A stretch of DNA of 64,000 nucleotides from Ceratobasidium sp. AG-K (taxonomy: Eukaryota > Basidiomycota > Agaricomycetes > Cantharellales > Ceratobasidiaceae), in the NCBI GenBank assembly GCA_037039685.1, contig JAWNGF010000001.1, forward strand, positions 9,052,001 to 9,116,000. Direction: 5' to 3'. The notes under the pieces were generated by a model. That model ran no database searches. It was not told the DNA's origin and saw only the letters and a list, made by a program, of their open reading frames with translations. Below are positions 11,949-20,988 of the stretch, piece by piece (the first letter of the stretch is position 1; each line of letters starts with the position of its first letter). The translations under genes were made by a program, and so were the position numbers.

Positions 11949-11987
11949 GATATCGCCTAATGGTAACCACTGGGAGACCACCCCACA
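11949..11987 (-). repeat. Right terminal inverted repeat
   Basis: This is the inverted partner of 6392-6430, with 36 of 39 bases matching. Its plus-strand sequence also resembles the 5' half of a tRNA gene, but no 3' half follows (see rejected items). Confidence 0.8.
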
Positions 11988-11993
11988 TTCGTC

Positions 11994-12017
11994 CCAGACT
12001 CTCGTAAGAGAGTCTGG
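11994..12017. other. Perfect 10-bp hairpin beside the right inverted repeat
   Basis: CCAGACTCTC and GAGAGTCTGG are perfect inverted arms around the loop GTAA. The hairpin lies 6 bp outside the right inverted repeat. It has no match at the left end. Its role is unknown; it could be part of the preintegration target or the true end of the element. Confidence 0.6.
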
Positions 12018-12374
12018 TTTACCTGGCTATAATTAGGTCTGTCCCTGTGCAAAAGGTTTCCCACCTTTCAAGAATTAATGGGCTGGGTTGCATTATGTCG
12101 GCTTAATTAAGTGACTTAATTTTACTTGGGGTTAGTCCACATTTTCTCCATCCACAGAAACATGGGGAAGCTATCAAGAAAGTCGCCCGACAACTCAGCC
12201 GAAACTGAAATTCCTCCAGTGGTGCTCCATAGAGCTCCGGGAGCCTCGGAGAGGTTAAATAGCCCTCCGAATTCCTAGAGCGCCTGGGAGAATTTTTCAG
12301 TTTTTGCTTACGAAGGTGGTCTGAGTCTCCTAGCAATTCGGCTACACAGTTATGCACGCGCACTGAGAATGACA
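12018..12374. other. Intergenic, nothing recognised
   Basis: I see no gene, RNA or repeat here. The stretch is AT-rich, with a small palindromic patch CTTAATTAAG near 12102. Confidence 0.4.
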
Positions 12375-12617
12375 AAAATACTATTTTTTGGTATCAAAGT
12401 GTCCAGATTCAGTATTTTATCGGGCTTCAGTCTGGATTCGACCAATTTTCAGTGCGAACTATCCTGATATTTGAGGCTTCAGATCTGATTCTTGAATTTG
12501 AAAAACAAAGCTGTGGGATAAGTTGTCCCAAAATTCGATATAAATGTTACTAAGCCCTGTCCAAAAAAGGCAATCATACTGAAACTGGACACTTTGATAC
12601 CAAAACAACAGTATTTT
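12375..12617. mobile_element. MITE-like element, 243 bp
   Basis: Arms of about 40 bp (12375-12416 and 12576-12617) are inverted copies sharing the core GGTATCAAAGTGTCCAG, with a few mismatches and one indel. The unit has no coding capacity and is flanked on both sides by ACA, a possible 3-bp target duplication. It is likely a non-autonomous DNA transposon of unknown family. Confidence 0.6.
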
Positions 12618-12889
12618 ACACATTTGTAGAGATTGCTGGGTGGCGCCACAAACGATGCTCAGACTGTCACGTCTAGATCTCTCAAACCGAATAAGAAACA
12701 CTAATAAGGGAGGAGTTGCTCGTATGGAAACCCCCCAGGGATGGTCTCAATATCTTGAGCTTGATTGGTGTCATCCCCGATCTCGATTTGGGGGAGCGTT
12801 CGAGCTAGTATGCTCCTCCATATCCTGTTAGCGAATACCATGAAGGCGGGTCCCTTTTCTCGGTAAGCTCAACTGCATGCAAAATCCCC

Positions 12890-13670
12890 ATATTCTACCC
12901 CACCTGGATGAATGTACGTCGTTTCATCTAGCTTCTGGACAGGCCTGAAGTCACTGTTGCTCAGCGACTGCAACTGGTTCGTCGGATCCACCTACAATGT
13001 GATCAAAACTTAACTGCCATCTTGCATCGGGGAGTGTAGCTTATTGAGGTAACGCACGGCATAAACCATATTTATTCCAAGTCGATAGTCCATGGCGATT
13101 TGAAAGCGGTACGGTTTGTTGATGAGAGACATAGTTCTCGACTAATGATTTGCACTTCCATTAGCTTAACGTTATCCTAATCCGCACTGCCAACGGCTAC
13201 TCGGCGAAAATAATTGATTTCAGCTCGTCCCAAATCACTTGCGACCAATGCTCCGGGGGTTCGACCACTAAATGCGGGACAACCCAATGGAACAGTCCAG
13301 AAATTTGCGATGAGCCCGCGTCCTATTAATCAGACATTTGGGCCTTTGGGTGCGTCACTTTGGAAGTATTTTTTGGAAAGACTCCGCACAGTGCTAATGA
13401 GACAGAAATATTACGGAGGCTCGTGCGTGGTCTCCCACCGGCTGAAGAACATGATCTCGGCTACGAATTGGGCATGGATACCCCGCAACGCTCGATCTGG
13501 AATGTGATGTAAAAATGTTGGCGGGAAGAACCGGAGGACGGCCCTTGACGTCATCGTTGCAGTATCAGCTCTAGCGCTCTTGCGAGACAACACGGCAGGG
13601 AGAGGGGAAGACACATTTGTGTGGCTGCAATATCACAGGGAGCAAGGACAAGCGCGCGTCGATCGGTGAG
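12890..13670 (+). pseudogene. Protein kinase pseudogene
   Basis: This is a decayed kinase of the type expanded in Agaricomycetes. The exon 13044-13108 gives a helix followed by the catalytic-loop motif IVHGDLKA (HGDLK in place of HRDLK). After a 56-bp GT-AG intron (13109-13164) comes LNVILI, then IIDFSSSQI (DFS in place of DFG), CGTTQWNSPEIC (activation loop and APE-like motif) and IWAFGCVTLEVFFGKTP. Stops break it at 13327-13329 (TAA) and 13510-13512 (TAA), with one more upstream near 12946. After the second stop the frame goes on with KCWREEPED, the usual end of the kinase C-lobe. The retained introns show that it decayed from a genomic gene, not a retrocopy. The N-lobe could not be traced with confidence. 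Confidence 0.75.
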
Positions 13671-14596
13671 ATGGCCGTTCCGTCGTATGTGGGAAACTAC
13701 CCAGCGCCAGCTACATGTAAACCAACGAGACACGCGAAGCCGCACACCATTCTACAACGACATCCAGACAACACTCTTGGCCGCACTAGATGTACTCAAA
13801 ACATTGCGAATAGGACTTGGATATTCAAGTGGACTCGTTGAAAACGGGATTAGCTTGAGCACCCCGGATCGACCATGCGGAGCCAACAAACACGACTTCC
13901 CACACGCCATCGGATATATTGAAATACTTGCAATGGAGAAGCGCACATACTCAGCCTCCTGTCAGTCCCTGTCGAAGCTGTGAATTCGTCGCCACCGGGT
14001 GAACGCAACGGTAGGAGAGCATGCTGGGGTCCTGAACTGTATCAGCACGCTTTACTCGAACGCAGCCATGAATTCCTACCAGCGTACGAAACCCTGCCAA
14101 CATGTGCGAGCTCGTAGTCAAAGCAAGCACATCGGTCGGGGTGGATGGGTTCAAGCCTTTAATGATCGAGGGACAGAATCACCGGTCGAAAATTTGAATT
14201 TCATTTGATCGGGAAGGCTTGGCACCCCATGAAGGACTCGTTTGGTGCCAGACACGCCTGTCGGCTCCGGTTCGTTCTGTCAGTGCACGTGAACGACCAT
14301 ACAATCACCTCTTCAAAGGGTTGGCAAAAACGATCTTCGAGGTCGGAATCAAGGGGTTTTTGGCCTTCTAGCTCTCGCCGCTTGCATCCTCGGCGTCTAA
14401 ATTTGGTCAAGACGGTTGGTACCACCGTCGAGCCGGCGAGTTTTGTCAGCGCGCAAGTACATATATGTCCAACGCGCGCGACAACAAGCATTTCTGCTGT
14501 CGTAACCGAGGATTTGCACATCTTCTTGAGTGCTCACAGAGTCTCACTGCGTGTTGGGTGGGTCCGATGCGAGTTGTCAAGTTGGGGACTTGTGGG
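13671..14596. other. Intergenic, no recognised gene
   Basis: Open frames of up to 165 codons occur here (for example 14205-14702), but none shows a family motif or plausible splicing, and they overlap on both strands. I see nothing supportable. Confidence 0.4.
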
Positions 14597-14603
14597 TATA
14601 AAT
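14597..14603 (+). promoter_or_regulatory. TATA box of the secreted-protein gene
   Basis: TATAAAT lies 107 bp before the ATG at 14710. The interval is C/T-rich (CTCCCCTACG near 14665), as is common around fungal transcription starts. Confidence 0.5.
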
Positions 14604-14709
14604 CTAGCTGGTTACGCGAGTCCCAAACTTCAGCACACATCCGCCCAGTCCACTGTGTTTCGCTCCCCTACGCTACTCCCCTCGTCATTGTATCAGTCAT
14701 AGTCCTACA

Positions 14710-14970
14710 ATGAGGAGCATCGCATTCAATATCCTTCTGGCCGTAGTACTCGTTCCAGCTACCTTGGCTGTTCCAGGCTATAGCAAAGGCCCATACAACC
14801 AGCCATCGTATCCAACTCCTACTCCGAAATGCATACCAAACGGATCGGTAAGTGACGCTATGACGTTCCTAGTTTTGTCAGGTGTTGACCTCGTTCCGTA
14901 GCCTTGCGATGTCACCGACCCTGGTCAGTGTTGTTCTCAAACGTGTAGTGTGGCCGATGGCTGTATATAA
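14710..14970 (+). CDS. Small secreted cysteine-rich protein with knottin-like spacing
   Basis: Two exons (14710-14847 and 14902-14970) join in phase across a 54-bp GT-AG intron to give 68 residues. The first 20 or so form a classic signal peptide with a hydrophobic core ending near ATLAVPG. A proline/tyrosine-rich linker follows. The last 30 residues carry six cysteines spaced C-x6-C-x7-CC-x3-C-x5-C, the inhibitor-cystine-knot pattern. Reading through without splicing would lose all the cysteines but the first, so the spliced form is favoured. A TATA box lies upstream. Secreted proteins of this kind in plant-associated fungi are often effectors or defensive peptides; the real role is unknown. 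It stands alone between pseudogenes and repeats. Confidence 0.75.
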
Positions 14971-15523
14971 ACGAGTGATGCTATTTGTAACTTGGTGCCT
15001 ATGTATACGCCTCTGGCCTGATAGTATGATTAATACACGACCGCGCTACGACTCCGCTTATTCTGACATCGCCGCCAAAGTTGAAGGCAGTGGCCAATAA
15101 ATACGGGGAATCGACGTTGAGATTACGTATTGTATCATGCTCGTTGTGTCCTAGAACATTCTATTTAGAGATAGTTAGAAGAGAAACACCCCACACTGGA
15201 ATCTGGTCGCATGAAAACCAATAGGTAAGCGCGGGTGTACGCCCAGGATTCTGGCCCAAATCAACACAAACCTACTTGGCGAGCAAAGGCTCGCGAGAGA
15301 CTTGTGCATCAGACTTGATGTGCAAGCACATTGGATGACCATGTAGGCGTATATAGACCTAGTACTTACCATTGATCCTGTGCTGCATAGACCTAACTAA
15401 ACCAACCCGGCTTGTCACTGTGGGCTAGGCGGGCTGAATCCTTGTGATCTAAACATTGAGAACTCATAGTCTAAAGCACTGACCGTGACCGCTTTCAGCT
15501 ATATTTTCACTGCGTCAGAAAAA
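14971..15523. other. Intergenic, nothing recognised
   Basis: No gene, structural RNA or repeat with a clear boundary is visible between the secreted-protein gene and the first foldback element. Confidence 0.4.
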
Positions 15524-15730
15524 CCCAAGAATCTCGTGTGGTCTTGGGATCAATGGGAGGTGCTCGTCGAGCTTGTGGCGGCTCCTAAGCGCTCCTAAGC
15601 GCTCGCGAGCAATCAAGAGCGAAATGCGCGCTTATCTCGCGAGGGCTCACGAGACATCACGAGCGCTTGGGAGCCTGACGAGCACCTCCCCTGAATCCCG
15701 AGACCCCACGAGACAAACGAGATTTTGGGC
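15524..15730. repeat. Foldback (hairpin) element 1, GC-rich
   Basis: Imperfect inverted arms fold over almost the whole 207 bp. The clearest match is GGGAGGTGCTCGTC on the left against GACGAGCACCTCCC on the right, with outer arms CCCAAGAATCTCG and CGAGATTTTGGG. Many short GCTC/GAGC units repeat in the middle. It has no coding capacity and is probably a non-autonomous foldback or MITE family. Confidence 0.6.
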
Positions 15731-15940
15731 TTTTTGTAGAGTGAACCTTATCTCCAAGGCTGACCGGGGGGCAAATTAGCTCCACAATCATTTCAAATTC
15801 ACTGTTTTTGGTATGGATCAACCCAAACCATGTGCATGGTGCCTGGAGTCTAAGGCAATACATCACTGAATGTGGCCATTTTTGGTTCAGTGTGCAGGTC
15901 ACTAATATTCAGTTCCTCAGCCCCCAACAGTGTTGTATGC

Positions 15941-16176
15941 TCAACCAAAAGCAAGAAATCTTGTTTGGCTTGTGAGTTCTTGTGATGGCAGGAGCTATCT
16001 TGTCAAGCTTGTGATGGTTTGTGAGTGCTCATGAGATGTTACAAGCAGAAACAAGCCTTTTACTTGTTTGTCTCCTGAGTGCTTATGAGCAATCCCAAGT
16101 GCTCCAGAGACCACCAAGATAGTCCCAGGCATCACAAGACCTCAAGAACCAACTGAGATTTCTCACTTTTGGTTGA
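15941..16176. repeat. Foldback (hairpin) element 2, CpG-poor relative
   Basis: The outer arms TCAACCAAAA and TTTTGGTTGA are perfect over 10 bp. The inner arms carry CTTGTGATG against CATCACAAG and CTATCTTG against CAAGATAG. The layout is the same as in element 1, but units that read CTCGTG there read CTTGTG or CTCATG here, as if its CpGs had decayed. Confidence 0.55.
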
Positions 16177-16226
16177 GTGAGTACTGACAATGCTTGGGTG
16201 TAGAGCTCATCCAAATGATTTGACTT

Positions 16227-16510
16227 TCAACCTTTGAGAACAATGTTTGGATGGCATATCATTGATCCTGCAGACGCTGTGATGTAGTGCTTTACAGTTG
16301 ATGCCCACATGAAAACTCCACTTGCTTTCTCACACAGTTGCTCAATGCTTCCCACAGGCCACTTGCACATGCAAGTGAATCCACCAAGCTCCTTTTCAAG
16401 GTATGCATATATGTCATTTGATGCCTCAAGGTTGTGAACATTAAGGTACAAGATGTGGGTATTATTGAGTTCATCAAAAAAATTCCTTGATGTCTTGATC
16501 AGGGCAACTT
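16227..16510 (-). pseudogene. NACHT/STAND NTPase fragment
   Basis: The open frame on the minus strand reads through NDIYAYLEKELGG, then WPVGSIEQLCEKASGVFMWA. This matches the end of NACHT domains in Agaricomycete NLR-like proteins (a D-x-YL-x-EL, WP, then A-G-x-F-WA pattern). NACHT proteins are signal NTPases involved in non-self recognition. Only about 90 residues remain: the P-loop side is cut off by the LTR that starts at 16511, and no downstream repeat domain follows. Confidence 0.6.
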
Positions 16511-17008
16511 TGTCACAACCCAACACTATGATGGTTGCCAACTGTAACTGTATGTGCTTAAGTCAAGACTTAGAGAGACTTGGCACCCAAAGAACTGTGA
16601 ACTGTAGACTGTGAACGGCACTAAGGCCTGAGGCTCCAAGGTAACCCTGAGGGAAACCCAGCAAAGAACTGTTTGTTGGGGAAATGACAAGGCAAAACAA
16701 GATGGGGATACCGTGCTTGTTGTCACCTCATTATATATTTAGAAAAAAGGCATGAGTCACACTCATGCCAAGAAACAAGTCATACAAGCTATCCAATCAG
16801 AAAGCTCTATGAGTCATGTCCTATAAAGGAACATGACTTGCCAAGAAAGGAAGTTGCAAGACAAAAGAAAAGGGAAGCAGCTTAAGGCTGTGCAAGCACA
16901 AGGTAAACAGACACAAAGGAAATGTGCACAACAGAAATTGGAAACAAAGGAGACACAAGACAAGCAGCCAGAAGGCAAAGTCCATTGGAGGGGCCTTGGT
17001 TCATGACA
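16511..17008 (-). repeat. 3' LTR of element E
   Basis: The right border is clear: TCATGACA followed by a C-rich tract that is the polypurine tract on the minus strand. The left border at TGTCACAACC is chosen because it mirrors the right end (TGTCATGAACC on the minus strand). The U3 contains TGAGTCA-type motifs near 16755 and 16811. Length is about 498 bp. Confidence 0.55.
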
Positions 17009-17050
17009 TTACCCCCCCTTAAGAGCCCATTTAGGGGACCTGAATGGTGA

Positions 17051-17818
17051 CTACTGTAATTTACAGTTGCCCACCATTTTTTTAAAGGCCTCCCTGTCCC
17101 CCTGGGACCAAATGGCCTCCTCCTCTTCTTCCAGAATTATGGGGTTCTCTGCTGAGTGCCCCACTTCCTCCTTCAACTCCATGGGTGACTCCTTGCACCC
17201 CTCTTCCCATGTGGGTTGGTCCTTGACCCAAACCCTCTCTTCCTCTGCTAGCCATTCTGTTGGCAACCCCACCCTTTCTGCCCATTGGTCCGGGTTGGGA
17301 CTGTTGTCCCACCATTGTGGCCTGTACTCAATTTCCTTGGCCCATTGGCCCCTGTCCTCCATCCAATCCTTAAGGTCTTGATCCCATGCTGCATCCCATT
17401 CCCACTTGTTGTGCAAATGTGCCCTTCCTTCCTTCTCCTCCCAGATCCACTCAGACTGCCACACATGGGGGTTGTCAATGTGATGGTCCCCCCATTCCTT
17501 GCTTGTCCTGTTCTTGATGCTGCCCAAAATCACCTCCTGGGCTGAGAACACCACACACCCCCTGGCTATCAGGACGCTTGGCCGCTCCCTGAGTTAACGT
17601 TTTGTGCGCAGCTTGTGTCTGACCCACTCAAATTCCCCTGCCACCACCAGATGGAGCATGTTGCTCCCTGGGTAGTATTGGCACTGTCTGACACACTGCA
17701 TCTGTTGAGGGACATGGTATAAGACCACACCCAAGTCAAGACACTTTGCAATTTTGCAGGCTGTGCCTGTGGCCCAAGGGAGGTTGCTGATGGTAACTGA
17801 GCAACAAGCAGCAGGCAT
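17051..17818 (-). pseudogene. ORF3-like accessory protein of element E (one stop)
   Basis: This frame of 256 codons starts with MPA, like every other ORF3 in the window, and lies in the same place: between pol and the 3' LTR. It differs from the A/B copies at most positions but keeps the order: an LD-G-LY segment, a G-E-F-W-V segment, an RGC-V-F segment, EWG, and a tryptophan-rich acidic half (WEWDAAWDQDLKDWMEDRG). A TAA at 17596-17594 interrupts it. No known domain is recognised. Confidence 0.7.
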
Positions 17819-18827
17819 GGTGGATAACCTTTTTTCTGGTAGGAAGAGTTGGGAGAAGCTTTAGAGCAATGTAAGGATTGTGAGAGCTGTTTGAGTTGAG
17901 GTTTGCCACTCTTCCCCTGGTCCTTTTAACTGGCTGTTCCTTGAAATTTGGGGGTACAGGTGCCAAAGGGTTTTCATTGAGGAACTTTCTCATGATGGGT
18001 AGTAGTTCTGCAATCTTTTCTGCTCTTTCTTCAGTATCTTTGCTTGGCGGATATCCCTTCCATCAGATTACATATTTGAGTCCTTCCTTTGTTTCCTTCC
18101 AGTCCACAATCTTCTCAACTTCATAAACTTCTTTGTCTTCCTTTGTGTTGCAACCTGCTAATGGCCTTTGAGATGTGGAACAATATGTGATAAGCCTTCT
18201 AAGACTCTATCACTAAGGTGGACAAACGCTAGTCTTGTCAGTACAAGTCACTAGCTCCTAAGTCCAAGTGGCTGTGCTAAAGGCTAAGTAGCCAAGTGCC
18301 TCTGATCACACTGCAGGGAGAGTTGATGAGGCAAAGCAAGCTGGGGATGACCATGCTTGCAAGCCAGTATATATACTCAGACAACAAGTGAGTCATAGTA
18401 CATACATGAGTCACAAGTCTGAGTCAAAGTCCAAGTCATAAAGGGGGCTGCGCAGGCCAGCCAATAGAAAACAGCATGAGTCATATGACTCATGGTGACA
18501 CACCATCCATACACCTTTACTAAACAAGGGAGAGGGCTCAACAAAGGGAAAGGGTGCTTAAGGCGCTGGAACAAGCCACGAGTCTGCAAACAGAGCAAGA
18601 GGGAGGGACGGGTCACAACACTTTGTTTCTATGGGCGGTGGTTGCATTTGGTTCCTATTGAACTCCTTGTCCTCCCTGTATTTCCATAGCTGATCAATAT
18701 GGAAGATGTTATGCTTCTTGATGGATTTGGGTAGTTCAACCTTGTATGCATGGGAAGAGATTGCCCTTGTGACCTTGAAGGGACCTAATTTCTTGTTGTC
18801 AAGTTTCTTCATTGGTCACTTTGTTTT
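17819..18827 (-). pseudogene. Pol C-terminus with chromodomain, element E
   Basis: Two pieces flank solo LTR F: 18827-18626 and 18145 to about 17910. The first gives KKLDNKKLGPFKV and the LPKS-H-FHIDQL segment that follows integrase in Tf1/Tf2-like elements. The second gives the chromodomain: YEVEKIVDWKETKEG, then WKGYP. A TGA at 18065-18063 replaces the arginine before WKGY, and another stop lies near 18815. The chromodomain normally guides integration to marked chromatin. Confidence 0.75.
18146..18620 (-). repeat. Solo LTR F inside element E
   Basis: This 475-bp LTR runs from TGTTGCAACC to GGTCACAACA and is flanked by the 5-bp duplication CTTTG (18141-18145 and 18621-18625). It is a diverged relative of the B LTR: it shares the block CAAGCTGGGG followed by a TATATA box. 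Five TGAGTCA/TGACTCA-type motifs lie in its U3. It split the chromodomain region of E and later lost its body by LTR recombination. Confidence 0.8.
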
Positions 18828-18898
18828 TGTCCCAACTTGGGTCAATTAGGTATATAAAAGGTTAAGGGGTTTGACTAGGACAAGTCTTAGAACACAAG
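18828..18898 (-). repeat. C2 LTR, left piece
   Basis: TGTCCCAACTTGGGTCAATT opens the LTR as in C1. The sequence continues at 40738 after B1. The last five bases (18894-18898, ACAAG) are the target duplication of B1. Confidence 0.8.
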
Positions 18899-19305
18899 TG
18901 TTGTGAGCCATGCTCCCGCCATCGGACTCGCCTGCGTCTCATCCTCTCTCCTCTCTCATCTCTTGTGCTTGTGTTTGTTCTGTCTCCCCCTGTTTTTCCT
19001 ACCGCGTTACCACCTTCTTGTGGTTATGTGTTACATTGTGTAACGCGGCTGTGCTTTGTACGAGTCATGTCTGTTCATACAGCATGACTCACATGGACAC
19101 TCCTGACTGGTTGACTGTTATGACTCATGTGGCTTTGCCTTGTATGACTTGGCCACTTTCTGAATATATATAGAGGACCAACAAGCCTGGTAACCCCAGC
19201 TTGTTTTGTCTCGTCAAACATCCCCTCTGAGTGACACTTAGGTCTTAGTGCCGTCCACTCTCCATCGCGGCTTGTCTCATAGCCACCAAGAAGAAGCTTA
19301 CAACA
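18899..19305 (+). repeat. B1 5' LTR with 64-bp internal deletion
   Basis: It begins TGTTGTGAGCC and ends CTTACAACA. The TATATATA box is at 19165-19172, and 33 bp later the sequence AGCTTGTTTTGT (19198-19209) marks the likely RNA start. Relative to the 3' LTR it lacks 64 bp between two copies of CACTTAG. The primer site follows at 19308-19319. Confidence 0.9.
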
Positions 19306-19307
19306 TT

Positions 19308-19319
19308 ACAAAACAAGCT
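19308..19319 (+). promoter_or_regulatory. Primer-binding site of B1, self-complementary type
   Basis: ACAAAACAAGCT starts 2 nt after the LTR and is the exact reverse complement of AGCTTGTTTTGT at the inferred RNA 5' end. This is the arrangement known from Tf1, in which the RNA primes its own reverse transcription. Confidence 0.65.
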
Positions 19320-20562
19320 TAACAACATACAAACATGTCTATTCAAGAAGATGGAGGATCACATCCCTCATCCACTATATCAACAAGAAGAGGACCCAGT
19401 CAAGCCGCAAGGCCCACAGGATCACTAAACAAACAGGATATTGCACAAGCTCAAGCAGGAGGACCTGCCCAATCACGTCCCCAAAGTCAAACATCAATGC
19501 CGGGAGCTTTTGGCATTGCCAACATAACAACGGTACAAGAAGAAGAACTCACTATCACAAATAGAGAACCAGGAGATCTTACAAATGACCCCACTCCAGC
19601 TTTAATTCGTATTTCGACCGGAAGTCCAGGGCCATCGCGTCCCTTGTGGCCACTAGGGCCTAGGAGACAATTCTTTTCTCCCCAACCCAAGGCTCATGGG
19701 GGTGTGTCACTTGCTCCCATTAGACCTCCCCCTACACCACACATTTCCAATGTTCCTACAGTCCCTCAAATTGGAGGAACCATCACCAATGCAGGACCAA
19801 TTCCAATGGCTTCCCAGCCAGTCACACCAGCAATTCCAGCACCACCATATGTTCCACAGGGTTACTCCAAACAATTGGCTCCAGTACAACAAAACACCGG
19901 TGATCCAGGGAGCTCAAGTTCAAGCTCCAGCTCCAGCAGGAGGACCGTAATCAGTAATCTAGACAATCTGGACAATCTTCTAGAAGGAAGACATAACACT
20001 GTCCTTAGGGTCATAGACGGGATGAGAGTCACTATTGATCAAAGGCTTGGCGGCCTAGAACAAGCCACACAAGTCCTGGCAAACAACCAGCAAATCTTTA
20101 ACGACTCCATCAACACCCTACAAGGCACCTTAACGGACATTCTGAATGCGGCTAGAAATGGCGAACATAATTCTTTTCTAGTCGGTCAAGACGTAACCCG
20201 CCTTCGAAATGAGGTTACCAACACTCAAGGACTTGTGAACAATGTGCGCAAAGAACTCAACACTACCAGACAAGGGCAACTTGAATGGAACGAGGCAGTA
20301 ACACAAGGACTAGAAACCTTACGACAGGAAGGAACTTCCTTCACTGCCAAGATCACTGAAGTTCAGGAAACCATCAACAATATGCGAGAAGAAATAGACA
20401 AAGCATCCCTGCACAGGATCCCATCTAGACAATCAAATTCTCCACCACATCCAGACACAGAATCTACCAGGATCAACAAATTAGAACTGAGAATCCAACG
20501 ACTGATCGAGAACCCAAACATTGGTAGTGGACTGCGTCGTCCCAAGGTTACTCGTCCGGAAG

Positions 20563-20978
20563 TGTCCCGACTTGGGTCAATTAGGTATATATAAAGGTAA
20601 AGGGGTTCGACTTAGACAAGTCTTAGAACCCAAGGAGTAGCGATAGGTGAGAGAGTTTAATTGGGCAAGTCCTAGTGGAGAGGAGGTCAAGCCTTGTCGT
20701 TAACCGGCTTGACCTCTGGGTTTATATACACGTGAGATCAAGGCCACGTCATCATCTATCAGTGTGGGAAAGCCAAGTACAACCGATGATAAGCGAAATA
20801 AGAGGTATGACTCAACATTCTGGAAGTTCCGGAAGTATCACCAATATCAAATGAAAAGACAAATACATCACATGATACAAGTTAAGCGCCAGAGGACAAT
20901 TGTACCAAAAAAGGAAAGTGTTCGGAAAAAAAGATATAAAATCAGAATAAAATGTCTGAGCTTAGTCAGCTCATGACA
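20563..20978 (-). repeat. C1 3' LTR
   Basis: This 416-bp LTR runs from TGTCCCGACTT to CAGCTCATGACA on the plus strand. It differs from the partner at 27555-27970 at only a handful of sites, nearly all transitions, which implies a fairly recent insertion. Confidence 0.92.
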
Positions 20979-20988
20979 TTACCCCTTC

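Larger units (their letters stand above)
6392..11987. mobile_element. TIR DNA element with DUF6589-type transposase and RecQ-like helicase
   Basis: A 5,596-bp unit is bounded by inverted repeats at 6392-6430 and 11949-11987 that match at 36 of 39 positions and start TGTGGGG. It holds exactly two genes, convergent and filling the interior: a DUF6589-type protein on the plus strand and a RecQ-like helicase on the minus strand. The repeats, together with the absence of any other gene, support one mobile unit. No target duplication is visible at the borders, so the exact ends or the integrity of the insertion are uncertain. The transposase gene carries in-frame stops, so this copy is probably dead, whereas the helicase frame is intact. 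Confidence 0.7.
16511..18827 (-). mobile_element. Element E: truncated, old Ty3/Gypsy element (minus)
   Basis: E consists of a 3' LTR, a polypurine tract, a diverged ORF3 and the C-terminal part of pol with chromodomain. It is cut at 18828 by the LTR of C2, and the rest of E is not in the window. Its protein divergence and the solo LTR inside it make it the oldest retroelement here. It inserted into the NACHT gene. Confidence 0.75.

Noticed and set aside
11945..11987. tRNA gene in the right inverted repeat
   Set aside because: TCCGATATCGCCTAATGG resembles the 5' half and A box of a tRNA-Glu, and the left repeat shares it, but there is no anticodon arm, T arm or B box downstream. It is at best a tRNA-like fragment within the repeat.
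11994..12017. Helitron 3' end
   Set aside because: A hairpin is present, but no CTRR end follows it within the usual 10-12 bases and the nearby helicase is RecQ-like, with no Rep domain.
14205..14702. 165-codon plus-strand ORF
   Set aside because: It has no family motif, and several overlapping ORFs of equal length occur on the other strand. It ends just before the secreted-protein gene and includes that gene's TATA box.
20764..20976. Small 70-codon ORFs repeated at 20764, 27756 and 40850
   Set aside because: They lie inside C-family LTRs on the antisense strand and are repeated only because the LTR is repeated.
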